Assembly: GCF_031624395.1 (NCBI RefSeq)
Contig: NZ_JAMQON010000003.1
Span: 124,001-188,000 of the forward strand
Reading direction: 5' to 3'
DNA length: 64,000 bases
Origin: Halomicroarcula saliterrae
GTDB lineage: Archaea > Halobacteriota > Halobacteria > Halobacteriales > Haloarculaceae
The notes beneath the pieces are model-generated. The model made no database searches. It was given only the letters and a program-made list of their open reading frames with translations, and was not told the DNA's origin. A program made the position numbers and the translations under genes. This document shows, piece by piece, positions 8,849 to 16,553 of the stretch. The first letter of the stretch is position 1, and every line of letters begins with the position of its first letter.

Positions 8849-9010
8849 ACGCGAGAGCACGCGCCGAAGCCACGTATGCGTTCTGGAACCGGGAAAGCGG
8901 GGTCCCCCGCCCGAGTCAGCGAGCCCCAGCCACGCCTCGAAGAGCGTCGTTTCCCAACGCTTTTGCACCGATTTGGCCTACCGAGAGCACACGGAGATGC
9001 GACGCACGTG

Positions 9011-10279
9011 GTGACCGAGCTGTCGAGTGCGCTGGATACGGTCGTCGACCGTGTCCGCGGCCAGCACGTCGTCGTGTGGGCCGTCATCACTAGCACGTTC
9101 TTCATCGGTTTCGGGGGCGGCGTGGTCTACCCTATCTTGCCCAACCTCGGCGCGGTCCTGGGCATCTCCCCGTTTCTCGTGGGGCTGATCCTCTCCGCCA
9201 ACCGGTTTTCGCGGCTGGTCGCCAACGCGCCGGCGGGTAACCTCGTCGACCGGCTCGGAACGAGAACGCCGTTCGTCGTCGGAATGGTCGTGCAGGCGTT
9301 TGCCACCGCCGGCTACGTGGTCGCGATGCTCGCGCCCGCCCCCGAGGCGTGGTTCATGCTCGCCCGGATCGGCTGGGGGGTCGGGAGCGCGCTCGTCTTC
9401 GCCACGGCCTACACTATCGCCTCGGACGTCAGCGACGGCGACTCGCGGGGCGCGAACATGGGCCTCATCAGGGGCGGCATCGTCTTTGGCTTCCCGGCGG
9501 GCGTGGTCGTCGGCGGCGTCGTCAGCGAGCTGAGTGGCACCGTCACGGCCTTTGCCGTCGCCACTGTCTTCGCCTTCGTCGCGAGCGCCATCGCGTACTG
9601 GGCCGTGCCGGAGACACACGTCAGCGACGACCGGAACCAGTCGGTCAGGCCGTGGGACATCAACACCAGTCTGCCGGCACTCACGGTCGGGGTAGTGAAC
9701 TTCGCCGTCTTCTTCGTCTACATCGGCGCGTTCTTCGCCACGCTCGTCCTCTTTCTGGACCAGACACAGCTGCGCGTGTTCGGGTTCGACGCGCAGGGCT
9801 CGTCGGGCATCTTCATGGGCGTCACCGTCGTCGCCGCCGGCCTCTCGATGTACACCGGCGGCTACGTCAGCGACCGCCAGGGGTCCCGCGTCCCGACGCT
9901 ACTGTTCTTTCTGGCCACCACGTCGCTGGGTTTCCTCCTCCTCGCCGTCGTCGAAAGCACCGCCGTCCTCGTCGTCGCCTGCGTGTGTATCGGCGTCGGG
10001 CAGGGCGGGACGAGCGGGCCGCTGATGGCGCTGCTCGCCGACCTCGTCCCCGACGCCCAGATGGGACGGGCCGTCGGGACGAACAACGTGCTCGGTGATC
10101 TGGGCGGCGGGTTCGGCCCCATCGTCACGCTGCCGCTGGTCGACACGCTCGGGTTCGACCCCATCTACGTCGCCTGTGCGACCCTGCCGCTGCTGGGCGG
10201 CGTCTGCCTGCTCGGCGGCGTCCGCCGGGAGACCGGCCGGTTCGCCCCGCGTGTGAGCGGTGGCGAGGACGTCGGCTAG
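9011..10279 (+). CDS. MFS transporter
   Basis: A 422-residue major facilitator with about twelve membrane segments. The first-half signature is AGNLVDRLGTRTPFVVG and the second-half equivalent is GGYVSDRQGSRVPTLL. The start is one of two adjacent GTG codons (9008 or 9011). A much longer open frame upstream is rejected because it covers the opposite-strand genes. A GTG start at 9011 lies about 35-45 bases after a CGCTTTTGCACC stretch that could be the promoter. The sequence looks like a drug/metabolite efflux-type MFS. The substrate is unknown. The rhomboid gene follows 86 bases later. Confidence 0.78.
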   Translation: MTELSSALDTVVDRVRGQHVVVWAVITSTFFIGFGGGVVYPILPNLGAVLGISPFLVGLILSANRFSRLVANAPAGNLVDRLGTRTPFVVGMVVQAFATAGYVVAMLAPAPEAWFMLARIGWGVGSALVFATAYTIASDVSDGDSRGANMGLIRGGIVFGFPAGVVVGGVVSELSGTVTAFAVATVFAFVASAIAYWAVPETHVSDDRNQSVRPWDINTSLPALTVGVVNFAVFFVYIGAFFATLVLFLDQTQLRVFGFDAQGSSGIFMGVTVVAAGLSMYTGGYVSDRQGSRVPTLLFFLATTSLGFLLLAVVESTAVLVVACVCIGVGQGGTSGPLMALLADLVPDAQMGRAVGTNNVLGDLGGGFGPIVTLPLVDTLGFDPIYVACATLPLLGGVCLLGGVRRETGRFAPRVSGGEDVG

Positions 10280-10364
10280 GGAGACGGAGAGTCGGCGTCC
10301 GAACAGCCGGACCGTCCCCGACTTCGGCCCGACCTTCTTGTACGCTGGCTGCCAACACTGGCGT

Positions 10365-10994
10365 ATGCGCGCCCTCCGACGCAGTCCGACGGTCGTGACG
10401 CTGACCGTCATCGTCGCCGTCTTCGCCTGCCAGCAGGTCGCCGGACTCCTCGGATGGCGGGGCCTGTTCGCGCTGTCGAACCCCCTGCTGGTGCGCCCGT
10501 GGACGCTGCTCACGAGCGTCTACGCCCACGCCGACGTCTCGCACCTGGTCGCCAACGCCCTCGCGCTCGCCTTTGCCGGCCTGCTGGTCGAGCGGCTGAC
10601 GACCAGCGCCCGCTTTCACGGCTTCTTCGCCGCCGTCGGGTCGCTGGCCGGGGTGACACAGGTCGCCGTCGTCGGGTTCGTCGGCCCGCTCGTCCCGGGG
10701 ATGCCCGCGAGCGTGACCGTACTGGGCGCGAGCGGGGCTATCCTCGGGCTCTTTGGCTACCTGCTCGGGGCGAACCGCCTCACCGAGTTGCTCGTGGCCG
10801 GCGTCGAACTCGCCCCGCGGCTCCAGCTCGCGCTCGGCGTGGCGCTGGCAGCGGTGATAACGCTCCTGACAGCTAATCCAGGTGCCGCGCTCGTCGCGCA
10901 TTTCACCGGCCTGCTGCTCGGCTTTCTCGCCGGTCGCGCGCACCTGCTCGCGCCGGGTGAGCGGTCACAGGAGCGACGGCCGACGGCGGAGTGA
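10365..10994 (+). CDS. Rhomboid-family intramembrane serine protease
   Basis: A 209-residue integral membrane protein with six or so hydrophobic segments. It shows the rhomboid catalytic set: HLVANALALAFAG after the second segment, the nucleophile motif LGASGAILGLFGYLLG with GxSG serine, and a His in the last helix (AHFTGLLLGFLAGR). These give the Ser-His dyad that cuts membrane proteins within the bilayer. The ATG at 10365 starts MRALRRSPTVV. It is probably monocistronic and is followed by the 21-base repeat array. Substrates are unknown. Confidence 0.85.
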   Translation: MRALRRSPTVVTLTVIVAVFACQQVAGLLGWRGLFALSNPLLVRPWTLLTSVYAHADVSHLVANALALAFAGLLVERLTTSARFHGFFAAVGSLAGVTQVAVVGFVGPLVPGMPASVTVLGASGAILGLFGYLLGANRLTELLVAGVELAPRLQLALGVALAAVITLLTANPGAALVAHFTGLLLGFLAGRAHLLAPGERSQERRPTAE

Positions 10995-11066
10995 CGCAGT
11001 CGTCGCTTCGAGGAATCTCGCTACGCCCGCTAGGCTCCGCGGGTCGCTACCCTCCCCGCGTCGATT

Positions 11067-11095
11067 CGAGGAATCTCGCTACGCTCGATTCCTCG
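11067..11095. repeat. Hairpin with 9-11-9 architecture at head of repeat array
   Basis: Arms CGAGGAATC (11067-11075) and GATTCCTCG (11087-11095) enclose an 11-base loop. The right arm belongs to the first unit of the adjoining 21-base tandem repeat, so the array seems to have grown from one side of this hairpin. A hairpin with the same 9-11-9 spacing and near-identical arms lies at 12000-12028, on the other side of the RNase H-fold gene. Confidence 0.65.
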
Positions 11096-11225
11096 CACGC
11101 TACGCTCGATTCCTCGCACGCTACGCTCGATTCCTCGCACGCTACGCTCGATTCCTCGCACGCTACGCTCGATTCCTCGCACGCTACGCTCGATTCCTCG
11201 CACGCTACGCTCGATTCCTCGCTAG
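11079..11225. repeat. 21-base tandem repeat array, about seven units
   Basis: Six identical 21-base units beginning CTACGCTCGATTCCTCG start at 11079, 11100, 11121, 11142, 11163 and 11184. A seventh at 11205 ends GCTAG instead of GCACG. The unit length is a multiple of three, so several frames stay open through the array and read as heptapeptide repeats (RYARFLA, HATLDSS); these are not taken as genes. The last unit contains the stop codon of the nuclease gene on the minus strand. Together with 10995-11078, this is all that the rhomboid-nuclease gap holds. Confidence 0.9.
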
Positions 11226-11956
11226 ATGAATACTTGCTCGTCCAGCCGCGTCGTCACCGTCTCGGCAAGTGTCTGCAGATTGACGGTGTCCTCGCGGTTG
11301 TAGGAGATGAGCGTTTCGAGCGACCCGTCCTGTCCCCGCTCGTGTTCGCGCCAGAGCCGCACCGCGTCCCGTCCCGAGATGTCGGGTCGGTCGCGCTCGA
11401 TGCCGATATCCTGTTCGACCTGCTTCAACCCGCCGGAGAGGCCGATCTTCTTGCAGGTGTACATGAGGTCCAGATGCGGGCGCTGGAGGTCGATATCGAA
11501 GTTCGCCTCGATGAAGGGGACGTCGAAGCGCTTGCCGTTGAACGTCACCAGCAGGTCGGCATCGGCGAAGGCCGCCCGGAGGTTGCCGGCGGTGAGGTCG
11601 TCGCCGGCGACGAGCGTCTCGGTCTCGCCGGCCTGGTGCAGGGAGACCGTGGTCACCTGATTGCGATGTTCGTCCAGCCCGGTAGTCTCGATATCGAAGA
11701 AACACGCCCGGTCCGAGAAAGTCTCGTAGAGGCGCCACTGCTCGCCGCTGGGGAACTGGCGGTCGAAGTACGCCACGTCGGCCGAATCGAGATACGACCG
11801 GCCCTCGCGGATGAACTGCTCGATTCGGTCGCCGCGTTTCCCGCCGACGACGCCCGGTTCGAACTCGTCCCAGTGGGTGACGCCCTGCTCCCAGATGGAC
11901 CGCTCGGTCTTCTCGCCGACGCCGTCGACCCCGATGAAACTGTTCTCGACGCGCAC
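11222..11956 (-). CDS. RNase H-fold (YprB-like) exonuclease domain protein
   Basis: A 244-residue protein with a DEDD-type 3'-5' exonuclease core. The first motif is CFFDIETTGLDEHRN (Asp and Glu ligands), the second LLVTFNGKRFDVPFIEANF, and the third LISYNREDTVNL with the last Asp. The N-terminal about 95 residues include VGEKTERSIWEQG, a helix-hairpin-like stretch. The GTG at 11956 is chosen because TTTACATA on the minus strand lies about 25-35 bases upstream, consistent with a leaderless transcript. Longer upstream frames run through a repeat-rich region. The substrate is unknown; a role in DNA or RNA processing is inferred from the fold. It is bracketed by hairpin repeats on both sides. 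Confidence 0.8.
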   Translation of the reverse strand: MRVENSFIGVDGVGEKTERSIWEQGVTHWDEFEPGVVGGKRGDRIEQFIREGRSYLDSADVAYFDRQFPSGEQWRLYETFSDRACFFDIETTGLDEHRNQVTTVSLHQAGETETLVAGDDLTAGNLRAAFADADLLVTFNGKRFDVPFIEANFDIDLQRPHLDLMYTCKKIGLSGGLKQVEQDIGIERDRPDISGRDAVRLWREHERGQDGSLETLISYNREDTVNLQTLAETVTTRLDEQVFI

Positions 11957-11999
11957 GCTATCCGGTAGTGGTGGGGGTGTATGTAAATTCGTCGGGTAA

Positions 12000-12028
12000 C
12001 GAGGAAGCGACCGAAGGGAGCTTCCTCG
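12000..12028. repeat. Hairpin with 9-11-9 architecture upstream of the nuclease
   Basis: Perfect arms CGAGGAAGC (12000-12008) and GCTTCCTCG (12020-12028) flank an 11-base loop. Arms and spacing closely resemble the hairpin at 11067-11095. The following 170 bases up to the zinc-ribbon gene contain no gene that I can support. Confidence 0.6.
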
Positions 12029-12199
12029 AAAGCGATGCGGGGCACGAAGTGACCCGCGGAGCACGGCGAACCGGCGAGTAGTAGTGAAGGGCCTCGAAGC
12101 GAGCTCGGCGAAGCGTACACGCCTCGACGGGCGCGGCCTACACCGCGTGGCCCCGCCGGCCACCAAGCGTTGAAGTGTTGCCGAACAAACCATTCTGCC

Positions 12200-12337
12200 A
12201 TGGCACTGTGCCCGCACTGCGACAGCGACATCACGGACTGGGCCAACAGAGTCGAGCGCGCGCCGGCCGCGAACGCCCCCATGGTCTGGTCGTGTCCGGA
12301 GTGTGACGCCGTTCTCGGTGTCACCGACCACGAGTGA
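12200..12337 (+). CDS. 45-residue zinc-ribbon protein
   Basis: A very small protein starting MALCPHCDSDITDWANR and ending with WSCPECDAVLGVTDHE. The two CPxC knuckles (CPHC and CPEC), about 28 residues apart, form a classic zinc ribbon. Such short zinc fingers are common in Halobacteria and often have regulatory or protein-binding roles; the role here is unknown. The ATG at 12200 follows a GAACAAACCATTCTG stretch that could hold its promoter. The Usp gene starts 45 bases after its stop. Confidence 0.75.
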   Translation: MALCPHCDSDITDWANRVERAPAANAPMVWSCPECDAVLGVTDHE

Positions 12338-12382
12338 GCGGCCAGCGAAACGCGGAACCGGCTGGCGCACACGGACAGTAGT

Positions 12383-12760
12383 ATGACCGAGTATCTCGTC
12401 GCCACGGCGTCGGTCCACGTGACGGCCGCCGCGGCGGACTACCTCCATGACCGAATCGACCCCGGCGAGGACAGCGTCGTCGTGGTCGGCGTCCGTGAAC
12501 CCGACCGCCACGACCGCGACGCCGGCGACGCGGCGAACGTCGCGCGGTCCCGGCTGGCGGCCGCGATGCCCGAGACGGCGCTCCGTGAGGGCGACCCGAC
12601 CGCGGAGCTGCTGGCGGCCGTCGAGGAACGGGACCCCGACGTCGTCGTCATCGGGGCCAACAGCGGGACTGACGGGGCAACGGGCGTCGGGTCGACGGCG
12701 ACGGCGCTACTGGCGCGGGCCGACCTGCCCGTCGTGGTGGTTCCGTTGCCCGACCTCTAG
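12383..12760 (+). CDS. UspA-family universal stress protein
   Basis: A 125-residue single-domain universal stress protein. It has VATASVHVTAAAADYLHD at the first strand-loop, DPDVVVIGAN at the fourth strand, and a Gly-rich loop SGTDGATGVGSTATALL before the final strand ADLPVVVVPLPDL. The Gly-rich loop corresponds to the family's nucleotide-binding motif. The protein is shorter than the usual 140-150 residues. It converges on the ParA-like gene, and the two stop codons share the bases CTAG (12757-12760). Confidence 0.8.
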   Translation: MTEYLVATASVHVTAAAADYLHDRIDPGEDSVVVVGVREPDRHDRDAGDAANVARSRLAAAMPETALREGDPTAELLAAVEERDPDVVVIGANSGTDGATGVGSTATALLARADLPVVVVPLPDL

Positions 12761-13485
12761 CCGAGGCTGTCGAACAGCCCAGACTCCTCGAACGTCAGTT
12801 CGAGGTCGACCTCCAGCAAGGCCTCGGTCGCGGCGGCGACGGCGGGGGCGAGCGGTGACTCCGGGTCGAGCGCGGCCGGGCCGACGGGGTCGGCCGCGGG
12901 GATGTCGAAATCGGTGTCGCTGACGGCGACCGCCTCCGGCGCGTCGGTTCGGGTGGCGAGGACAGCGTCGGCGGGGGCGTCGAGGTCCCGCAGCCGGCCG
13001 CGCTGTCTGGGGAGCAGGTCGACGCCGCGCTGGGTCGCGGGAGCGACGAGCGCGCGGCGCTGGGCCGTCGTGAGGAGGGCGACCGACTGGTTGGCCGCGA
13101 CCGGCGGGACATCGAGCAGGACGTGGTCGAACCGGTCGGCGGCGTCGGCGACCGCCGTCTCGAACGCCCGCGCCGCGTCGGGCGTCTTCGCGCGGGCGAG
13201 GCGCTCGAACGGCGCGTGGGCGGGACAGAACGCGACGCGGCCCGGAACGTCGTAGTCAGCGTCGTACAGCGCGTCCTGGAGGGCGGCGTCGCCGGTGACG
13301 ACGGCCGTGATATCGTCGGTGAGCCGACCGTCGACGTACGTCGCGAGCCCCTGCGTCCCGAAAGCGGCGTCCACGACGGCGACCGACCGGTCGGCCCGGG
13401 CGAGCGTCGCCGCCGTCTCGACAGCCGTTCGGGTCGTCCCGGCGCCGCCAGCGACCCCCACCAGTGCGAGCGTCGATATGACCAT
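12757..13485 (-). CDS. ParA/MinD-like protein with degenerate P-loop
   Basis: A 242-residue SIMIBI-class (ParA/MinD) protein. The start ISTLALVGVAGGAGTTRTA aligns with the deviant Walker A box. Both lysines of the usual KGGVGKT are missing: the signature Lys is Ala and the P-loop Lys is Thr. Other elements remain: VAVVDAAFGTQGLATYV at switch I and DHVLLDVPPVAANQSVALL at Walker B. It may bind nucleotide poorly or not hydrolyse it. A TATA-like CTTTTTATTTC on the minus strand lies about 25-35 bases upstream of the ATG, suggesting a leaderless transcript. It is divergent from the repeat lipoprotein gene. Confidence 0.75.
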   Translation of the reverse strand: MVISTLALVGVAGGAGTTRTAVETAATLARADRSVAVVDAAFGTQGLATYVDGRLTDDITAVVTGDAALQDALYDADYDVPGRVAFCPAHAPFERLARAKTPDAARAFETAVADAADRFDHVLLDVPPVAANQSVALLTTAQRRALVAPATQRGVDLLPRQRGRLRDLDAPADAVLATRTDAPEAVAVSDTDFDIPAADPVGPAALDPESPLAPAVAAATEALLEVDLELTFEESGLFDSLG

Positions 13486-13614
13486 ACAATACGTGGGTGT
13501 CGGCTCGAAATAAAAAGTTCAGTGCGGAACGGGAGTGGAAACGGTTATCTTCCCTATTAATAAGAATACTTATGATATCTTCAGTCGTACGGTACCCTCT
13601 ACTAAGAGAGTATC
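13486..13614. promoter_or_regulatory. Divergent promoter region, ParA-like / repeat lipoprotein
   Basis: A 129-base AT-rich stretch. On the minus strand a TATA-like element lies near 13508-13521 for the ParA-like gene. On the plus strand CTATTAATAAGAATACTTATG (13552-13573) offers TATA-like elements for the lipoprotein gene. An ACTCTCTTAGTAGAGGGT-type imperfect inverted repeat (about 13596-13612, read on the minus strand) sits just before the lipoprotein ATG. Confidence 0.5.
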
Positions 13615-15594
13615 ATGGCAGATAAACCGAATTTAGGCGCGTGGAATCGACGGCAGTTCCTCCGGGCGGCCGGTGTCACGACCGTGACCGGGATGCTCGC
13701 GGGTTGTGGCGGACTGACGAATCAGGAGTTCATCGCCGATAGGGTCGTCCTGCCGGAGGCCGACCAGCAGGCGCTCGACTTCGCGCCGCTGGTCGAGGAT
13801 ACCGAGCGCCGCACGTTCACCCGGTCGGTCGGCGGACAGGACGTGACGGCGACGGTCGAGAGCGCCATTTCGGTGTACGGCCAGACGGACCTCGAGCTCT
13901 CGTTTAGCGGCTCCGAAGGGGCGCTGCTGTTCCGATTCGCCGGCGGCGACGCGCCCTTCGAGGGCTCGCCCACCGACCGGCGCGCCGCGCCGGCGTCGGC
14001 GTTCGACACCGCCGGCGGCTATCTGCCCTTCCTCGACGGCGACGACACCGTCGACCCGGCCGGTATCGTGCTGTTCGCGCCGACGGACACCGACGGTCCC
14101 GTCGACGCGAGCCGGACACTGGCCGTGGCCCACCGTTCGGCGTTCGAGGGGAACGAGTCGTTCGCCGTCGCCGACGGCGGCGTGCTGTTCCCGGGCGACC
14201 AGTTCTTCCCGGGGAGCGACTGGTTCCCGGGGGCCGACTGGTTCCCGAGTGACAACTGGGTGATGCCCGGCGACAACGCGAGCGCGGATGTGGCGTTCTT
14301 CCCCGGGCCCGACGTAGACGCCGAATCCGCCGGCCCGTCGGGGACCGGCAAGACGATGTTCGAGGCGGGCCAGAAGGTCGAAGCCGAGTACGTCGCCGCG
14401 CCGGCCAGCGTGTTCCTCGACACTGGCGTCTCAATCACCGACCCGGACCGCGTGGCCGACGCGCTCGGGGTGGACCAGCGGCCCGTGGCCGAGCCCGCCG
14501 ACGCGGGCATCATCGTGTTCTCCGACCGCAAACGGGGCGTGCCGATGGCGTATTTCCCCGGCGACACGCTCTTTCCGGACGGGTACTTCTTCCCGGACGG
14601 CTACTTCGCCGGGGACCGGCAGGTGCTGTCGGCCCCGCTCGGCGAACTGTTCCCCGATTCGGCGTTCTTCCCGGACTCCGCGTTCTCGCCGGCCTACACG
14701 GAGAAGACACCGGCGCTTTTCTTCCCGGATTCGACCTTCGACGACGTGCCGGAGCCGTTCAGCGTCGTCGAATCGGGTTCGGAACTCCGGCCGGAGGAGG
14801 CGCTGCTGTTCTTCGGGGCCGACGGCACTGCGTTCCCGGACTCGACGTTCTTCCCGGACTCGACGTTCTTCCCGGACACGCTGTTTTTCCCCGACTCGGC
14901 GTTCTTTCCGGATTCAGCCTTCGCCACGATGGGAGCGACCACCAACCCGGTTGCCGGCGGCGACCTTCCGGAGGCGTTCCCGGACACGCTTTTCTTCCCG
15001 GACTCGACGTTCAGTCCCACGGAACTGCTCCACGTCCCCGGCGAGTTCGACCTCTCGGCCGACACCTTCGAGCGCGGAGGGACCACCGTCGCGCTCACCA
15101 CGGGCTCGTTCGACAACCTCAACGCCGACACCCTCGGCGGCGGGACGATAAGCGTCGGCGCGCTCAGTACGCCCGCGGCGAACGTGGCCGGCCAGTCGCT
15201 GAACCCGCTGGCTCGGCTCGGGCTGGCCGACCTCCTGACCAGCGACCAGGCCGAGTCGTTCCTCACCGCTGCCGGCGTCGGCGGCGGCGAGACCGTGAAC
15301 TGGGAACGCGGGCCCGAAAAGCTCTCCACGGTCGACGGAACGCTGCTGGACCGGGACGTGACCATCGAGACCCACGCCGGCATCGTCAGCGGTGAGACGC
15401 CGGACGCCACCTACCTCCACATGGCCCGGGTCGAGACCGACAGCAGCGTGGTCGTCACGACCGGCATCCAGAGCTTCGGCGTCGAGTCCACGGACAGGGC
15501 CTTCGCCGGGGCGGACGGCTACCTCACGGAGAGCGAACTCGAAGACGTCCGGTCGACGGTCGCGGGCGTCGTCGAGCGACTGGTCGTCCGCTAG
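13615..15594 (+). CDS. Tat lipoprotein with FPD-S/T-x-F repeats
   Basis: A 659-residue exported lipoprotein. The signal is NRRQFLRAAGVTTVTGMLAGC: a twin-arginine motif followed by a lipobox with Cys at about residue 31, so it should be lipid-anchored on the outer face of the membrane. Residues about 40-185 and 500-659 look like the two halves of a haloarchaeal lipoprotein domain (DUF6517-like; tentative). Between them, residues about 192-468 carry some 18 copies of an aromatic-FP motif. The densest run is six-residue units FFPDST/FFPDSA, with FFPGSDW-type variants earlier. No function is known. The region is acidic and aromatic, and it could form a repeated beta structure or a metal-binding surface. 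Its stop codon shares CTAG with the HIT gene. Confidence 0.75.
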   Translation: MADKPNLGAWNRRQFLRAAGVTTVTGMLAGCGGLTNQEFIADRVVLPEADQQALDFAPLVEDTERRTFTRSVGGQDVTATVESAISVYGQTDLELSFSGSEGALLFRFAGGDAPFEGSPTDRRAAPASAFDTAGGYLPFLDGDDTVDPAGIVLFAPTDTDGPVDASRTLAVAHRSAFEGNESFAVADGGVLFPGDQFFPGSDWFPGADWFPSDNWVMPGDNASADVAFFPGPDVDAESAGPSGTGKTMFEAGQKVEAEYVAAPASVFLDTGVSITDPDRVADALGVDQRPVAEPADAGIIVFSDRKRGVPMAYFPGDTLFPDGYFFPDGYFAGDRQVLSAPLGELFPDSAFFPDSAFSPAYTEKTPALFFPDSTFDDVPEPFSVVESGSELRPEEALLFFGADGTAFPDSTFFPDSTFFPDTLFFPDSAFFPDSAFATMGATTNPVAGGDLPEAFPDTLFFPDSTFSPTELLHVPGEFDLSADTFERGGTTVALTTGSFDNLNADTLGGGTISVGALSTPAANVAGQSLNPLARLGLADLLTSDQAESFLTAAGVGGGETVNWERGPEKLSTVDGTLLDRDVTIETHAGIVSGETPDATYLHMARVETDSSVVVTTGIQSFGVESTDRAFAGADGYLTESELEDVRSTVAGVVERLVVR

Positions 15595-16007
15595 AGCCGG
15601 ATTTCCGCGGCGATATCGTCCAGTTCGTCGTCGCTCAGGTCGGGGCGGTCGCTGACCAGCGCGTGGATGGGGCGACCGCCGTCGTCCGAAAAGCGCGGGA
15701 CGATGTGTGCGTGGACGTGGGGGACCTCCTGTCCGGCTTCCTCGCCGTTGTTGAACGCCACGGTACTGGCGGGCGCGTCGACGGCGCTCTCGGCCGCCGG
15801 CGTCAGCTCGTGCAGTGCGCTGAAGAGGGCGCGCCCCTCGTCGGCGGGGAGGTCGGCCAGCGACTCGTGGTGGTCTTTCGGGATGACGAGCGTGTGTCCC
15901 GGCGCGAGGGGGTTCGCGTCCAGGAAAGCGAGCACGTCGTCGCCCTCGTAGACCGTTCTGCTCGGGATGTCACCCGCGACGATCTGACAGAAGATACAGT
16001 CGTCCAT
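15591..16007 (-). CDS. HIT-family hydrolase
   Basis: A 138-residue histidine-triad protein. It starts MDDCIFCQIVAGDIPSRTVYE, has LAPGHTLVIPKDHHESL in the middle, and carries the active-site triad HVHAHIVPR. HIT enzymes hydrolyse nucleotide conjugates such as AMP-amino groups or dinucleoside polyphosphates. The CIFC at the N-terminus is often a zinc site together with a downstream His. The preferred ATG is at 16007; another ATG nine codons upstream would add MPAPAAPPT. It is a likely single-gene unit, convergent with the repeat lipoprotein. Confidence 0.9.
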   Translation of the reverse strand: MDDCIFCQIVAGDIPSRTVYEGDDVLAFLDANPLAPGHTLVIPKDHHESLADLPADEGRALFSALHELTPAAESAVDAPASTVAFNNGEEAGQEVPHVHAHIVPRFSDDGGRPIHALVSDRPDLSDDELDDIAAEIRL

Positions 16008-16191
16008 GGTCGGCGGTGCGGCCGGCGCGGGCATGAAAGTTTCTCCGGGAGCCACCGGACCGGCGACACATCGCGACGTGTCTCCGCAGAGACGCCGATT
16101 AGCGCGGACAGCTCCGAGCGGATAGACGCCGACGCCCCGGGCGGTGTCGGAAATGAAAATTGATTTAACACTCCGAGTGGCCGAATAATCT

Positions 16192-16530
16192 ATGCGAGAG
16201 TACATCTATCTCGCCGCTGCCATCGCGGCCGAAGTAACGGGTACTACCGCGCTGAAATTCTCGGACGGGTTCTCGGCACTCGTCCCGACCACTGTCGTAC
16301 TTGTCGCGTACATCGGCTCGTTTTACTTGCTCAGCCTCACGCTCCAGGAGCTGCCTATCGGGCTGGTGTATGCGACCTGGTCCGCAGTCGGAATCGTCGG
16401 GGCCGCCGCGATCGGGTTGGTGCTGTTCGACGAGACGGTCGACGTGGCCGGTGTCGCCGGCATCCTGCTCATCATCGCCGGCGTCGCCGTTCTCAACCTC
16501 ATGTCGGAGACGTACTCGCCCGCTGCCTGA
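16192..16530 (+). CDS. SMR-family (EmrE-like) small multidrug transporter
   Basis: A 112-residue four-helix membrane protein of the small multidrug resistance family. Glu14, in AAEVTGTTALKFSDGF, is the essential proton/substrate residue. The family motif LPIGLVYATWSAVGIVGAAAIG is present, split here by convention over helix 3. It exports cationic compounds in exchange for protons as a dimer. A TTTAA stretch at 16164-16168 lies about 25 bases before the ATG, so the transcript is probably leaderless. A GTGGCCGAATA motif lies between the two. It converges on the UbiA gene with 23 bases between. A link to that lipid-type cluster is possible but unproven. Confidence 0.85.
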   Translation: MREYIYLAAAIAAEVTGTTALKFSDGFSALVPTTVVLVAYIGSFYLLSLTLQELPIGLVYATWSAVGIVGAAAIGLVLFDETVDVAGVAGILLIIAGVAVLNLMSETYSPAA

Positions 16531-16553
16531 GGTCGACCCCGGAGGTCCGGTCC

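Noticed and set aside
10882-11968. Open frames across the 21-base repeats reading as heptapeptide repeats (RYARFLA, HATLDSS)
   Set aside because: They arise because the unit length is divisible by three and its frames lack stops. They overlap a well-supported minus-strand nuclease gene and have no start signal of their own.
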